A program made the translations under genes and the position numbers. The notes under the pieces were generated by a model. That model was not told the origin of the DNA. It saw only the letters and a list, made by a program, of their open reading frames with translations, and did no database searches. From Granulicella sp. L46 (GTDB lineage Bacteria > Acidobacteriota > Terriglobia > Terriglobales > Acidobacteriaceae): a stretch of DNA of 64,000 nt. Shown here in pieces: positions 1 to 10,400 of this stretch (position 1 is the first letter of the stretch; each line of letters begins with the position of its first letter). Where the stretch lies: positions 549,109 through 613,108 of the forward strand of contig NZ_LMUT01000025.1 of NCBI RefSeq assembly GCF_009765785.1, written 5' to 3'.

Positions 1-630
1 GGCCTGGCAAGCCTGCTTGGAATTCCCGTTGGAATCGGCGCGGGCGTCTATCTCGCGGAGTACGCCCGAGGCACGTGGCTAGGTGCGGCCGTGCGGTTCA
101 CGGCCGATGTGCTCAATGGCGTTCCGTCCATCGTGATGGGCTTGGCCGCCTATGCCCTGATCGTTGCCAGGCAACAGCATTTCTCCGGCATGGCCGGAAG
201 CGTGGCGCTGGCCATCATGATGATCCCGACGGTCACGCGGACGACCGAAGAGATGCTCGCCACGGTACCGAAATCGGTGCGCGAGGCGGCCCTGGGCCTG
301 GGCATCCCCAAATGGCGGACCGTGCTTTCGGTCAGCTTGCGAACCGCGTCGCCGGGAATTATTACCGGTTGCATGCTGGCCTTTGCGCGTGTCGCTGGAG
401 AGACGGCGCCGCTGCTGTTCACGGCCTTCGGAAACCAGTTTTGGAGCTTTGATCTCAACCAGCCAATCGCAGCGTTGCCGCTGCAGATTTACGTGTACGC
501 GCTATCGCCCTATGACGAATGGCACCGCCTTGCATGGGCTGGAGCTCTTGTATTGATTGTGCTGATTATGGCTTCGGTGACGCTGGTACGTATTTTCGCG
601 AACCGCGGCGTGCTTAAGGGAGGAAATTAG
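1..630 (+). CDS. pstA: Phosphate ABC transporter permease PstA (5' partial)
   Basis: Inner-membrane permease subunit of the high-affinity phosphate importer PstSCAB. The reading frame is open from the first base of the window, so the N-terminal part lies outside. The visible part has hydrophobic membrane segments and the EAA-type cytoplasmic loop that contacts the ATPase ([15 protein letters not shown], about 280-325). The tail [10 protein letters not shown] is typical of PstA. The stop codon overlaps the GTG start of pstB by one base, and phoU follows, the standard pst-phoU order. Family assignment is secure; pstS and pstC are presumably upstream but not visible. Confidence 0.95.
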   Translation, partial: GLASLLGIPVGIGAGVYLAEYARGTWLGAAVRFTADVLNGVPSIVMGLAAYALIVARQQHFSGMAGSVALAIMMIPTVTRTTEEMLATVPKSVREAALGLGIPKWRTVLSVSLRTASPGIITGCMLAFARVAGETAPLLFTAFGNQFWSFDLNQPIAALPLQIYVYALSPYDEWHRLAWAGALVLIVLIMASVTLVRIFANRGVLKGGN

Positions 631-1388
631 TGGGAGTCGACATTCGCGTCGAGAATTTGAATGCATGGTACGGACCGGTGCACACGCTTCACGACGTGTC
701 GCTGCACATTCCGGCAAACCATGCGACGGCGCTGATCGGGCCTTCGGGCTGCGGCAAGTCAACGTTTGTCCGCTGTCTGAACCGCATGCACGAAACCAGC
801 CCCGGAGCGCGGGCGGACGGCACAGTCCTCATGGGCGACATCGATATCTACAAAGATGCGACGCCAGTCGAAATCCGGCGCCGGGTAGGCATGGTGTTTC
901 AGCGCCCAAATCCGTTTCCCACCATGTCGATCTACGACAACGTCGCGAGCGGATTGAAGCTGAACGGGTTTCGCAAGAAGCGCGTACTGGATGAAGTGGT
1001 CGAACGCTCGCTTAAGCAGGCCGCGTTGTGGGACGAGGTTAAGGACGACCTCAAGAAGAAGTCCGGCGCCAGTATCTCGGGCGGCCAGCAACAGCGCCTG
1101 TGCATCGCACGCGCCCTCGCAGTCGATCCTGAGGTGCTCTTAATGGACGAGCCAGCAAGTGCGCTCGACCCTGTTTCCACAGCCAAAATCGAGGATCTGA
1201 TCTTCAAATTGAAGAGCCAGTACACAATCGTGATCGTGACGCATAATATGCAACAAGCAGCTCGTGTAGCGGAGAACACCGGGTTCTTCCTCATGGGCAA
1301 ACTGGTTGAGTTCGCGCCAACCACCAAGATCTTTACGAACCCCTCGGATAAACGCACCGAGGACTACATCACAGGGAGGTTCGGATGA
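630..1388 (+). CDS. pstB: Phosphate ABC transporter ATP-binding protein PstB
   Basis: Cytoplasmic ATPase that powers phosphate import through PstC/PstA. The 252-residue protein has Walker A (GPSGCGKST), the Q-loop region ([11 protein letters not shown]), the ABC signature (SGGQQQR) and Walker B (LLMDEP) in order, and its length is normal for PstB. The start is GTG at 630, overlapping the pstA stop (TAGTG), with a GGGAGG ribosome-binding site just upstream. The end overlaps phoU by 4 bases (ATGA), so the three genes are translationally coupled. Confidence 0.97.
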   Translation: MGVDIRVENLNAWYGPVHTLHDVSLHIPANHATALIGPSGCGKSTFVRCLNRMHETSPGARADGTVLMGDIDIYKDATPVEIRRRVGMVFQRPNPFPTMSIYDNVASGLKLNGFRKKRVLDEVVERSLKQAALWDEVKDDLKKKSGASISGGQQQRLCIARALAVDPEVLLMDEPASALDPVSTAKIEDLIFKLKSQYTIVIVTHNMQQAARVAENTGFFLMGKLVEFAPTTKIFTNPSDKRTEDYITGRFG

Positions 1389-2059
1389 TACGGATCAAAT
1401 TCCAGCAGAGTCTGGACGAGTTAAAAGAGCGCCTCCTGGTCATGGCTGGACTTGTCGAGCAGGCCATTCAGCGAGCGACCGAGGCCTACACCTCGCGGGA
1501 CGAGAGCTTGTGTGAGCTGGTCAAGATGTCCGAGCCGGCAATCAACCGCATGGAGCGCGAGATTGATCAGCTTGCGTTGGATCTGCTTGCCATGGAACAG
1601 CCGATGGCCGTGGACCTGCGCTTCATCCTCTCGGTCATCCGCATCAACGTTGACCTCGAACGTATGGGCGATCAGGCAGTCAACATCGCCGGCCGCGTGC
1701 TGGATCTTGGCAAGCAGGCGAATGTCGATCTGCCGGTAGATATTCCTCGGCTGGCACTGCTATCGGCGGCCATGGTGCGCAAGGCACTGCAGGCGTTCAT
1801 CGAAGGCGATGCCGAAATGGCGCAGTCGGTGCTGATGCTCGATGACCAGGTCGACGACATGAATCGGGATGCATTTCGCGCGCTTGGCGACCTTATCAAA
1901 GACAAGCCAGAGTTGGCTCCGCAGGCGCTCAATGCGCTGATCATCTCGCGCAACCTGGAACGCGTTGGCGACCACGCAACCAATATCGCTGAGGACGTGA
2001 TCTTCTGGGTGCGCGGCAGGGATGTGCGCCATCATAGCCTCCCTGACGATGGGGATTAG
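1385..2059 (+). CDS. phoU: Phosphate signalling complex protein PhoU
   Basis: PhoU restrains phosphate uptake through PstSCAB and signals phosphate sufficiency to a PhoR-type kinase. The 224-residue protein has two tandem PhoU helical repeats, visible as the repeated metal-site motif [11 protein letters not shown] (about residue 96) and [14 protein letters not shown] (about residue 193). Length and two-repeat organisation match the family. It is the last gene of the pst operon and is followed by a strong terminator at 2083-2111. No phoR/phoB pair is visible in the window. Confidence 0.96.
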   Translation: MIRIKFQQSLDELKERLLVMAGLVEQAIQRATEAYTSRDESLCELVKMSEPAINRMEREIDQLALDLLAMEQPMAVDLRFILSVIRINVDLERMGDQAVNIAGRVLDLGKQANVDLPVDIPRLALLSAAMVRKALQAFIEGDAEMAQSVLMLDDQVDDMNRDAFRALGDLIKDKPELAPQALNALIISRNLERVGDHATNIAEDVIFWVRGRDVRHHSLPDDGD

Positions 2060-2082
2060 CCGAAATCAACAGCTGATTGTGC

Positions 2083-2111
2083 GAAAGCCCGGAGATTTTC
2101 TCCGGGCTTTC
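2083..2111 (+). terminator. Terminator after phoU
   Basis: Perfect 13-bp stem (GAAAGCCCGGAGA paired with TCTCCGGGCTTTC) around a TTT loop, 24 bases after the phoU stop. The following run of T is short, but the stem is strong enough for an intrinsic terminator of the pst operon. Confidence 0.85.
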
Positions 2112-2176
2112 GCTTTGCGTGGGAGCGCAAAATTCTCGCGGCTATGTAGTCTTCCTCACGGCGCACGCGTCTCTAC

Positions 2177-2821
2177 ATGCAGGAAAGAGCGCAGGTTCAG
2201 CAAGCGCAACCCATGATGCCGCAACAAAATCTCCAATCCGCCGAACTGACACTGGCTGAGAACGGGGCAGAGCACGTCACGCCTTTCGACGATATCGCAG
2301 CAGTCCACGCGCTATACGAGGAGAGAATTTTTCGCTTCCTGTTGCTATCTGTGCGCGACCGCGATGTGGCCCTCTCGCTGACTCAAGACACGTTCCTGAA
2401 TGCCTGGCGGACGCGCGCGAACTTTCGAGGAGAGTGCTCGATTGCGACCTGGCTGATGTACATCGCGGTGAATCTGCTGCGCAGCCACACTCGGACGGAG
2501 AGCTTTCGTTTCTGGAAGCGTGTAGGCACTACCGCAGTTAGTGCGGATGATTTAAAGTCCCAACTTCCGCATCCCGAACGGTCGGCCGAAGCGAAGATGA
2601 TCGCACAGGCGGAGCTGGAACAGATTTGGCAGAGAGTTGAAACGTTGTCGAGACCACAGCGCACCATCTTTCTCCTGCGCTTCATCGAGGAACAAGAGTT
2701 GGCTGAGATCGCTAAGGTGATGCACATGCCGGTTCCGACGGTGAAGAGTCATTTGTATCGCGCGTTAGACCACGTTCGAGCTAGCCGATCCGCGGGCTTG
2801 AGAAAGAAAGGGAAGAGATGA
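2177..2821 (+). CDS. ECF-type RNA polymerase sigma factor
   Basis: Extracytoplasmic-function sigma-70 factor, 214 residues. Region 2 covers about residues 45-110 (a typical LTQDTFLNAWR segment, with STAT-like IATWLMYIAVNLLRS). Region 4 covers about 155-205 (the helix-turn-helix ELAEIAKVMHMPVPTVKSH). It overlaps the next gene, an anti-sigma-like membrane protein, by 4 bases, and that gene overlaps a periplasmic LTXXQ protein, so the three form a signalling module. The start is uncertain: no good ribosome-binding site precedes ATG 2177, and ATG 2213 is an alternative. The subfamily and stimulus cannot be named from sequence alone. Confidence 0.9.
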   Translation: MQERAQVQQAQPMMPQQNLQSAELTLAENGAEHVTPFDDIAAVHALYEERIFRFLLLSVRDRDVALSLTQDTFLNAWRTRANFRGECSIATWLMYIAVNLLRSHTRTESFRFWKRVGTTAVSADDLKSQLPHPERSAEAKMIAQAELEQIWQRVETLSRPQRTIFLLRFIEEQELAEIAKVMHMPVPTVKSHLYRALDHVRASRSAGLRKKGKR

Positions 2822-3294
2822 ACAACGATCACCTCACAGTCGAACAGATGGAAGCGTTGATCTCGAATCCAGAGTTGCGTGAACGATCACGACACCTCCA
2901 GATATGCGGTCCCTGCTCGGAAGAGTTTGAGTCCCTGCATGCCGTCCTGTGTGACCTGCGCGCGGGGGTGATCGCATCGTCTGAAGTGCATCGGCGATTG
3001 GCTGTTATGCCAGAGCGTGCGTATCGAACTCCGCGCGCGCTATGGCGCCTGGTCGCGGCGGCAGCTCTGCTCTGTGCCGCAGCCCCGGTCGCACTGCACC
3101 ACAAGCCGGCGCATGTTGCCGTCGTCCAGTCGCCACTACTGCAGGCTCAAGCAGCCGTGTCCGACGATCAGTTGATGAGCGATGTCCAACAGGATCTGAG
3201 TTCATCGGTTCCGCAGGGATTGCTTCCGCTGACCGCGAACGATGCGCCGACGCAATCAACAAGATCAATATCCAGCTCGAAGGAGAACGAATGA
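2818..3294 (+). CDS. Anti-sigma factor-like single-pass membrane protein
   Basis: 158-residue protein with a cytosolic N-terminal part, one predicted membrane segment (about residues 76-96, LWRLVAAAALLCAAAPVAL) and a periplasmic C-terminal tail. The N-terminal part contains HLQICGPC, which resembles the H-x3-C-x2-C zinc-binding core of ZAS anti-sigma factors. Its start overlaps the sigma-factor stop and its stop overlaps the next start (ATGA both times). Role as the cognate anti-sigma factor is inferred from topology and position rather than from a strong family match. Confidence 0.7.
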   Translation: MNNDHLTVEQMEALISNPELRERSRHLQICGPCSEEFESLHAVLCDLRAGVIASSEVHRRLAVMPERAYRTPRALWRLVAAAALLCAAAPVALHHKPAHVAVVQSPLLQAQAAVSDDQLMSDVQQDLSSSVPQGLLPLTANDAPTQSTRSISSSKENE

Positions 3295-3974
3295 TTATCC
3301 GCAGATTATTTGCAGCCTCTCTTATCGCGGCAGCACCGCTTTGGCTGACCGCACGCACGGCACACGCGCAAGACGTGTCTCAGGCGACCGCTGCGGCCGC
3401 CCCTGCTCCAAGCGCCCAGAGTATGCCAGCACCCGGCGCGCCGCCGCCTCCCGGAAGCAGCGGCGACCGGTCCTGGGGCCCGAGGCATGATTGGGATCGC
3501 GGAGGCCGTCCCGGTCCTGACGGCGGCATGGAACGTGGTCGCAGAGAGGGAAGGGACTGGGCTCACGATGACGGACGTCGCGACGACATGCTGCCCTTCG
3601 GCATGTGGTGGAAGAATCCAGACGTCGCGGCGCGCATTGGCCTGACCGCTGAGCAGCAGAAGCGCATTGGCGACCTGTTCCTGCAGAGCCGTGTGCAGCT
3701 GATCCACATGCACGCTTCGTTGCAAGAGGAGCAGTTGCTGCTGGAACCGCTGCTGGATGCAACGCCATTGGATGAGGCGAAGGCGATGACGCAGATCGAT
3801 AAAATTGCCGATACTCGCGCAGATTTGGAGAAGGCCAATGCGAAGATGCTGCTGGACATTCGCGGCGTCCTGACTGCTGATCAGTGGACAAAGCTGAGGA
3901 ACCATCCACGTGGAATGCGTGGACCGGGTGATCGCAGCGACAAAGGGCCGCAGGGTCAACCAGCGACGAACTAG
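3291..3974 (+). CDS. Periplasmic LTXXQ (Spy/CpxP/CnrX-like) protein
   Basis: Exported 227-residue protein. It has a signal peptide (basic start, hydrophobic core, TARTAHAQ cleavage region near residue 24) and a Gly/Arg/Asp/Pro-rich linker (about residues 40-105). A helical C-terminal half carries LTAEQQKRI and LTADQW, the LTXXQ motifs of the Spy/CpxP/CnrX superfamily. ATG 3291 overlaps the anti-sigma gene by 4 bases. In CnrYXH-type systems a periplasmic helical protein of this fold senses metal and controls release of the sigma factor; that role is an inference here. An envelope-stress chaperone is the alternative. Confidence 0.75.
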   Translation: MIIRRLFAASLIAAAPLWLTARTAHAQDVSQATAAAAPAPSAQSMPAPGAPPPPGSSGDRSWGPRHDWDRGGRPGPDGGMERGRREGRDWAHDDGRRDDMLPFGMWWKNPDVAARIGLTAEQQKRIGDLFLQSRVQLIHMHASLQEEQLLLEPLLDATPLDEAKAMTQIDKIADTRADLEKANAKMLLDIRGVLTADQWTKLRNHPRGMRGPGDRSDKGPQGQPATN

Positions 3975-4138
3975 CACCTCCGTTTCGCGAGCTTCGGCTC
4001 TAAGTCATTCGGACGAAACATCGGCGTCGAGCTCAATGCCCGGCGCCGTCCTCTTTGGTTACAGGCACATGCGCGGCACCCTGGCGCGATTCAAACTGAA
4101 AGTTGGTCTTCGAGCCAGCTTCCGGTATATAAATCGAT

Positions 4139-7102
4139 ATGCGACATTCAGCCTTCCTCTCGGCCTTCCTGGCCGCCGCTGCGCTTTCTCTTTGCGTCTC
4201 CGCCTCCGCTCAAGTTGCGAACACCGAGTACGCACGTGACCCTAACCAGCCGGTAGACCAGCAATACACCAAGAAGATTCTGGAATACACCACGGACCCG
4301 TCGTTCATTTCGCCCCTGGTCAATTATCTGCCCGCCTCCACGACCGTTCCGACGCCCGAAAAGGTATTGGGCGATGTGTCCGGCGCACCGAACATGCTTC
4401 CGTACGCAGAGGACGTGTACAAGTATTTCCGGCTGCTGGCGGCGAGCACGCCGCGTGTGCAGGTGGTAACGATTGGCCATAGCGAAGAGGGCCGCGAGAT
4501 GATCGCCGTGGCCATCGCCGATGAGAGTCTGCTCAAGGGTCAGAAGGAAAATAACGAGCGCCTCGCAAAGCTCGCCGACCCGCGCACAATTGGCATGGAT
4601 GACGCTAAGGCAGCGCCGCTGATTGACGCTTCTTACCCCGTCTACTACATCACCGGCACCATCCACTCCTCGGAGACCGGCGCGCCGACAGCGCTGATGG
4701 AGATGGCTTACCGGCTAGCCGTGGATAATTCGCCCTACATCAAGTACATCCGTTCGCACATGATCGTGCTGATTACGCCTGTCGTGGAGGTCGATGGACG
4801 CGATCGCATGGTCGACATCTATAAGTGGCACCGCGCGCACCCAACCGAAGACTGGCCCCGCCTGGTCTATTGGGGTCACTACGTAGCCCACGACAACAAC
4901 CGTGACGCCATGGGCATGACGCTCAACCTCACCAACAACGTGCTTAACACCTACGTGGATTGGCATGCGCAGGTGCTGCACGATTTGCATGAGTCCGTAC
5001 CGTTTCTCTACGACAACACCGTCGGCGATGGTCCCTACAACGCGTGGATCGATCCAGTACTCGCCAACGAGTGGGCTGAGCTCGGCTGGAACAACGTAGC
5101 GCAAATGCAGAACTTCGGCATGCCCGGCGTGTTTACGCACGGCGACTTCGACACCTGGAGTCCCGGCTACTTGATGTTCCTCGCGGGCCTGCACAACGGT
5201 ATCAGCCGTCTGTACGAAACGTTCGGCAACGGCGGCGCTGACACCGAGAAACGTATCCTCTCGCCAGAGGAGTATTCGCGCACCTGGTATCGGCAGAATC
5301 CGGCGTTCCCGGTGGTGACGTGGTCGCAGCGCGACAACAATAACTACGAGGAGAGCGCCCTGCTATCGACACTGTCGTACTTCTCGAAGAACACTCATCA
5401 CTTCCTGGTGAACTACTACGAGAAGAGCAAGCGTTCAATCCTGAAGCCAACAGTCGAGGGGCCTGCCGCCTACGTCCTCTCTACGAACACTGCTGAACTC
5501 AACCGTCAAATTCAGTTGCTCGAAGTTTTGAAGAAGCAGCACGTGGAAGTTAGCCAGCTCACGGATGCAGTGACGGCCAGCGTGCCGCCCGCGAAACGCG
5601 GCGATAAGCCTACCCAAGAGACATTTCCTGCGGGCAGCTTCGTAGTCCGGATGGATCAACCCTACTCCAGGATTGCCGACGCGCTCCTGGACAAGCAGTA
5701 TTGGGCTCCGGATGACCCGCAAAAACATCCATATGATGACACCGGATGGAGCTTCACCGAACTGTTCAATCTGAAGGTGGCGCGGTTAACCGACCCCGCG
5801 ATCCTTGCCGCGAAGATGACGAGTGTCGATGATCCTCAAAGCCTCTCAGGTAAGCAGACAGGCACGGGCTCCGTTGCAGTCATTGCGAACACTGGGCAGA
5901 GCTCGCTGCTGGCGCTCGTGTACAAACTGAAAGATGCACATATCGCAGTTGCGGAAAAAGCCTTCGATGCAGCGGGAAATAAATACAGCGCAGGCTCGCT
6001 CTTGATCAGCGATGCTTCCGACGCCACGCTGGCGCCGGTATTGAAGGAGCTATCGCTCGATGCGACCCGCCTGGCATCAGCGCCCGATGTGGCGACGCAC
6101 CCGGTCAAGGCCCCGCGGATCGCGTTCATGCACACATGGCAGTCAACGCAGACCGAAGGCTGGTGGCGCTACGAGTTCGACCATGCAGGTGTCCCCTACA
6201 AATACATCAGCACCCAGACGGCAGCCGCCGAAGCAGATCTCCGCAGCAAGTACGACGTGATCATTTTTGCACCGGTGGGCTACTCAACCACGCAGTCGAT
6301 TATTAATGGCACCCCGAAGTACGGAAATGCAACGCCATGGCAGACAACGGATCTGACCCCGAACCTCGGTCGCCTGGACTCCACCCCGGATACCCGCCCC
6401 GGCCTCGGGCTTGACGGTTTAGCGCACCTCCGCACGTTCGTCCAACAGGGAGGTCTGCTGATCACGTCGGAGGACACTTCTGAATTTGCGATCGACAGCG
6501 GTCTCGCTCCCGGTGTGTCCGTCGTGAAAGGCGATGCACGCGTCGTCGGCACGGTTCTGGACTCGATCTTTGTGGCACCCAACCATCCGGTTGCCTGGGG
6601 CTATGGCGCGTCGGTTCCCGTGATCAGCGCGAATGGCATGGCCTTCAACATCAGCAACGTGGAAGGTGGCAGAGGGGCGGGCCGCACGCTCATGGATCCT
6701 TATGCGCAGCGGCCCACAGGGCGTGGAACTCTCGAAGACAGCGATGTGGTCCAAGGACGGAAGGATGTTGATCCTGAGCCCTTGGCGAAGCAGAAGCCAT
6801 GGGAGGCGAAGACGCTCAACGAAGAGCAGCTGCGCAACAATCCCTCGGTCATTCCGGCCGCCCTGCGTCCGGAGGTCATTCTGCGATTTGCGGATGGGAA
6901 GGCTATGTTGCTCTCAGGGCTGCTGGCTAATCCGACCTCCATCGCCGAACACGCCATCGTTGTGGATGCACATCTGGGCGCCGGGAATGTGCTCCTGTTT
7001 GCAAATAATCCCGTGTACCGCGGTGAAACGGTGGGGAGTTACCCGCTGGTCTTCAATGCAATCCTGAATTTCGATCACCTCGGACATCCTGCTAAGCCAT
7101 AG
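4139..7102 (+). CDS. Secreted M14-family zinc carboxypeptidase
   Basis: 987-residue exported metallopeptidase with a signal peptide (cleavage near SASAQ, residue 24). The catalytic domain (about residues 85-350) has the M14 zinc motif HxxE (H176-S-S-E179). An Asn-Asn-Arg-Asp segment near residue 256 fits the substrate-carboxylate arginine, and the LHDLHE stretch (residues 281-286) fits the third ligand. The C-terminal 600 residues include a glutamine-amidotransferase-like alpha/beta segment and are longer than in simple carboxypeptidases. It stands directly before a TonB-dependent receptor and an S9 peptidase, which suggests joint peptide uptake and degradation. No clear ribosome-binding site precedes ATG 4139. 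Confidence 0.85.
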   Translation: MRHSAFLSAFLAAAALSLCVSASAQVANTEYARDPNQPVDQQYTKKILEYTTDPSFISPLVNYLPASTTVPTPEKVLGDVSGAPNMLPYAEDVYKYFRLLAASTPRVQVVTIGHSEEGREMIAVAIADESLLKGQKENNERLAKLADPRTIGMDDAKAAPLIDASYPVYYITGTIHSSETGAPTALMEMAYRLAVDNSPYIKYIRSHMIVLITPVVEVDGRDRMVDIYKWHRAHPTEDWPRLVYWGHYVAHDNNRDAMGMTLNLTNNVLNTYVDWHAQVLHDLHESVPFLYDNTVGDGPYNAWIDPVLANEWAELGWNNVAQMQNFGMPGVFTHGDFDTWSPGYLMFLAGLHNGISRLYETFGNGGADTEKRILSPEEYSRTWYRQNPAFPVVTWSQRDNNNYEESALLSTLSYFSKNTHHFLVNYYEKSKRSILKPTVEGPAAYVLSTNTAELNRQIQLLEVLKKQHVEVSQLTDAVTASVPPAKRGDKPTQETFPAGSFVVRMDQPYSRIADALLDKQYWAPDDPQKHPYDDTGWSFTELFNLKVARLTDPAILAAKMTSVDDPQSLSGKQTGTGSVAVIANTGQSSLLALVYKLKDAHIAVAEKAFDAAGNKYSAGSLLISDASDATLAPVLKELSLDATRLASAPDVATHPVKAPRIAFMHTWQSTQTEGWWRYEFDHAGVPYKYISTQTAAAEADLRSKYDVIIFAPVGYSTTQSIINGTPKYGNATPWQTTDLTPNLGRLDSTPDTRPGLGLDGLAHLRTFVQQGGLLITSEDTSEFAIDSGLAPGVSVVKGDARVVGTVLDSIFVAPNHPVAWGYGASVPVISANGMAFNISNVEGGRGAGRTLMDPYAQRPTGRGTLEDSDVVQGRKDVDPEPLAKQKPWEAKTLNEEQLRNNPSVIPAALRPEVILRFADGKAMLLSGLLANPTSIAEHAIVVDAHLGAGNVLLFANNPVYRGETVGSYPLVFNAILNFDHLGHPAKP

Positions 7103-7127
7103 AGTTGCAGAAGTGCCTTGCACTTAA

Positions 7128-7166
7128 CGGCAGCGCGCACGAAGAAGTGGATTCGTGGCGCTGCCG
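7128..7166 (+). terminator. Hairpin after the M14 peptidase gene
   Basis: Inverted repeat CGGCAGCGC...GCGCTGCCG, extended by inner CACGAA/TTCGTG pairing with one bulged base, starting 25 bases after the stop. No T-run follows directly, so it may be a terminator or an mRNA-stabilising hairpin. Confidence 0.5.
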
Positions 7167-7423
7167 GCAAGTGGTACAGACCGCTGTGCCGATCGCGGCT
7201 TTTGTTTTGCGTGGACGATGGAGAGTGGCTCAAATCTGGATATCTCGCGTCATCATGTCCACTTGCATTTGAAGTCACCTTGCTGTAATACATTACTTAT
7301 CCACGAATTTAAGATCCATATACCTGTTTGATTATTGGGAAACCAGACTTAAGCAGATCCCTATACGTTTCTCCCCTTTTTTTAGGGCTGATCAAGCTGT
7401 TATCTCTCTGGAGGAAGCTTTTG

Positions 7424-10400
7424 ATGAGACGCATTAGTGTATTCGCACTTGTTCTTTTTCTCTCCCTTGGTACGGCAGTAAGCTTTGCACAACACGCCAC
7501 AACTTCACTGCGCGGCGTCGTGAAAGACCCAAGCGGAGCTGTGGTGAGGGACGCAACCATCACGCTGGTAAACGAGGCGGCGGGCCAGAAACTAACGACT
7601 ACTTCAAAACAAGACGGCGAATATGCGCTGGAGCAGATTCTGCCAGCAAAGTACACCATCACGGTGACGGCTCCGGGCTTCGGTGCGCAAACCAAGACCG
7701 CCGAACTGCTGGTGGATGAGCCCGCGACGATCAACTTTGGGCTGACGGTGCAGGAAAACACCCAGATTATCGATGTGTCCGCGGCGGCGCAGACTCTGAA
7801 CATAAGCGATGCCTCCTTGGGCAGTTCGGCGGACAACGCATTAATCCAGGCACTGCCGAGCGAGACGCGCAACGTGCCGGACCTACTATCGCTGCAGCCG
7901 GGCGTGCTGGCGTTTCCTCCCCCGGCTGATCCTGCGATGGCAGATAGCCGAAGCGGCGCGGTCAATGGCGGTCGTTCCGATCAGGGCAATATTACGTTGG
8001 ACGGCATCGATGACAACGACCAGGTGCGCGGGCTGGCCTTTTTCGGAGTGCTACGCGAGACCCAGGATTCAGTTCAAGAGTTCCGTGTGACCACCGGCAT
8101 TGCCAACGCGGATCAAGGCCGCTCTTCCGGAGCGCAAGTTTCGTTGGTCACCAAGTCGGGCACCAACAAATTTCACGGCGCCGCTTACGAGTACTTTCGT
8201 CCAACTAATACGGTGTCGAATGATTTCTTCAACAAAAATTCTCAATTGTCGAGCGGAGAAGCGAATCGCCCGCCAAAACTAATTCGTAACGTCTTCGGCG
8301 CGGACTTCGGCGGGCCAATCATCAAGAACAAGCTTTTCTTCTTCGGCAATTATGAAGGAACGAGGCAAGCAGAGAGCGCGATTGTCAGCCAGACGACACC
8401 GACGGCGAGCTACAAGCAGGGCGTCATCACATACATTGGGGACAACGACGGCGCACCCGGGGGTACGCAGATTGACACCATCTCGCCGGCCCAACTCGCC
8501 CTGCTCGATGCAAGCTGCGTCGTGTGCGGTTCGGAGGCCTATCCTCCGGGGCCTGGGCCGAATCCAAACGCACTGGCGTACTTTGCAACGTTGCCTACTG
8601 CCAATACAAATAATCCAGGTTCAGCTGGTGGGGATGGGCTGAATACGGCGTTGTATACGTTCTCCTCGCCCAATCCGAAGACGTTGAATACAACGATCGT
8701 ACGTATCGACTACGTTCCATCGCAGAAGAATCGCCTCTTTGCTCGTGGAAATCTGCAGAAGGACACGACGGCTGGAACGGAGCAGTTTCCGGGCCAGGGA
8801 CCATCGACCGAGCTGATCGACAATACGAAAGGCATGACCTTCGGCGACACGTGGACCATTACGCCGACGATGGTGAACGATATCCGCTACGGATACATTC
8901 GCCAGGGATATGGTTCGTCGGGCGCGGGTAGCGGCGACTACGTCGATTTCCGTTACATCGCAACGCAAACAGCGGAGACGCGGAGCACCATTTCGATTAT
9001 TCCGGTCAACAACATCGTTGACAACTTCAACTGGACTAAGGGGAAGCACAATTTTGAGTTCGGAGTGAACTGGCGGCTGATTCATCAGAACCGTTCCTCG
9101 AATGTGAACTCTTTCAATTCGGCTTCGACGAATCCGCAGTGGCTCTCGGGGCAGGCGCCTTTGGATCCCAGCACTCTTGGGGAAGGCATCGATCCTGTCG
9201 ATAGCTCCTTCACGTTTCCCTACAAAATTGCTTATGCCAACCTGGTGGGAACGATTCCGTCTGTGACGAACCAATACAACTATGAAGTGACCAGCCCGAC
9301 CAGCGGTACGTTGCTCGCAGATGGAGCACCTATCAACCGTCATTTCAGTGCGAACGAGTACGAGGGATATGCGCAGGACCAGTGGCAGGCACTGCCTAAT
9401 CTTATGCTCACCTTTGGGTTGCGCTACACGGTGTTGCAGACCCCGTGGGAGACGAAAGGACAGGAGGTTACGCCCACGATCGACACGGATGCCTGGTACA
9501 AACAACGCGAGATCTCCGCGCAACAGGGCGTCATCTATGAGCCTGATTTGAGCTTTGCGCCGGCGGGCAGGTACTACCATAAGCCCGGGTTCTTCCCCAA
9601 GAGCAAGAATAATTTCGCACCGCGTTTTGCGCTGGCGTATGCGCCGGATCCAAAGACATCCATTCGCGCCGGGTTCGGTATGTATTATGACCATTTTGGC
9701 GAGGCGCTGATCAATGTCTTCGACCAGAACGGTGAGTTCGGGCTGTCCTCGTCGACGACGAATCAAGCAAACGAATTCAGTATCGAAAGCGCGCCTCGCT
9801 TTACGGACCGGCGCACCCTCCCGTTTACCAATGGAGCGGGAGCGCCGACGACGACGTTTCCGTACACCTATCCCGATGGGACCGCACAGATATCCTTCGG
9901 TATGGATAATCGCTTGAAAACACCCTATTCGGAGGCGTTTGACCTATCAGTTCAACGCCAGCTTCCGGGCGGCCTGACGTTTGAGGCTTCTTATGTTGGA
10001 AGACTGGGCCGTCACTTGATCAGTCAACTCGACCTCGCGGAGCCCACAGATTGGGTCGATCCCCAGGGTGGCGGAGACTACTACACAGCCGGAACGCAGC
10101 TATCCAAAATTGCGAACGCGACCGGAGATGATCCGACTGCAACTGTCCAACCAATTCCTTTTTGGGAAAATACCTTTCCTTTTATGGCGAACGTTGATTA
10201 CCCAGGAGAGAGCGCAACGCAAGCGATCTATTCCGATGAGTGGGCTCCGAACCAGATTGGCCTGGGCGCGACAACATCAATATTCGATATCGACTATGCA
10301 TGCGTCTACGGTTGCCCGGAAGGGTGGGTCCCCAAGATGTGGCAGCCGCAGTTCGCCAGTCTGTTTTCACTCTCCACAATTGGCATGAGCTACTACAACG

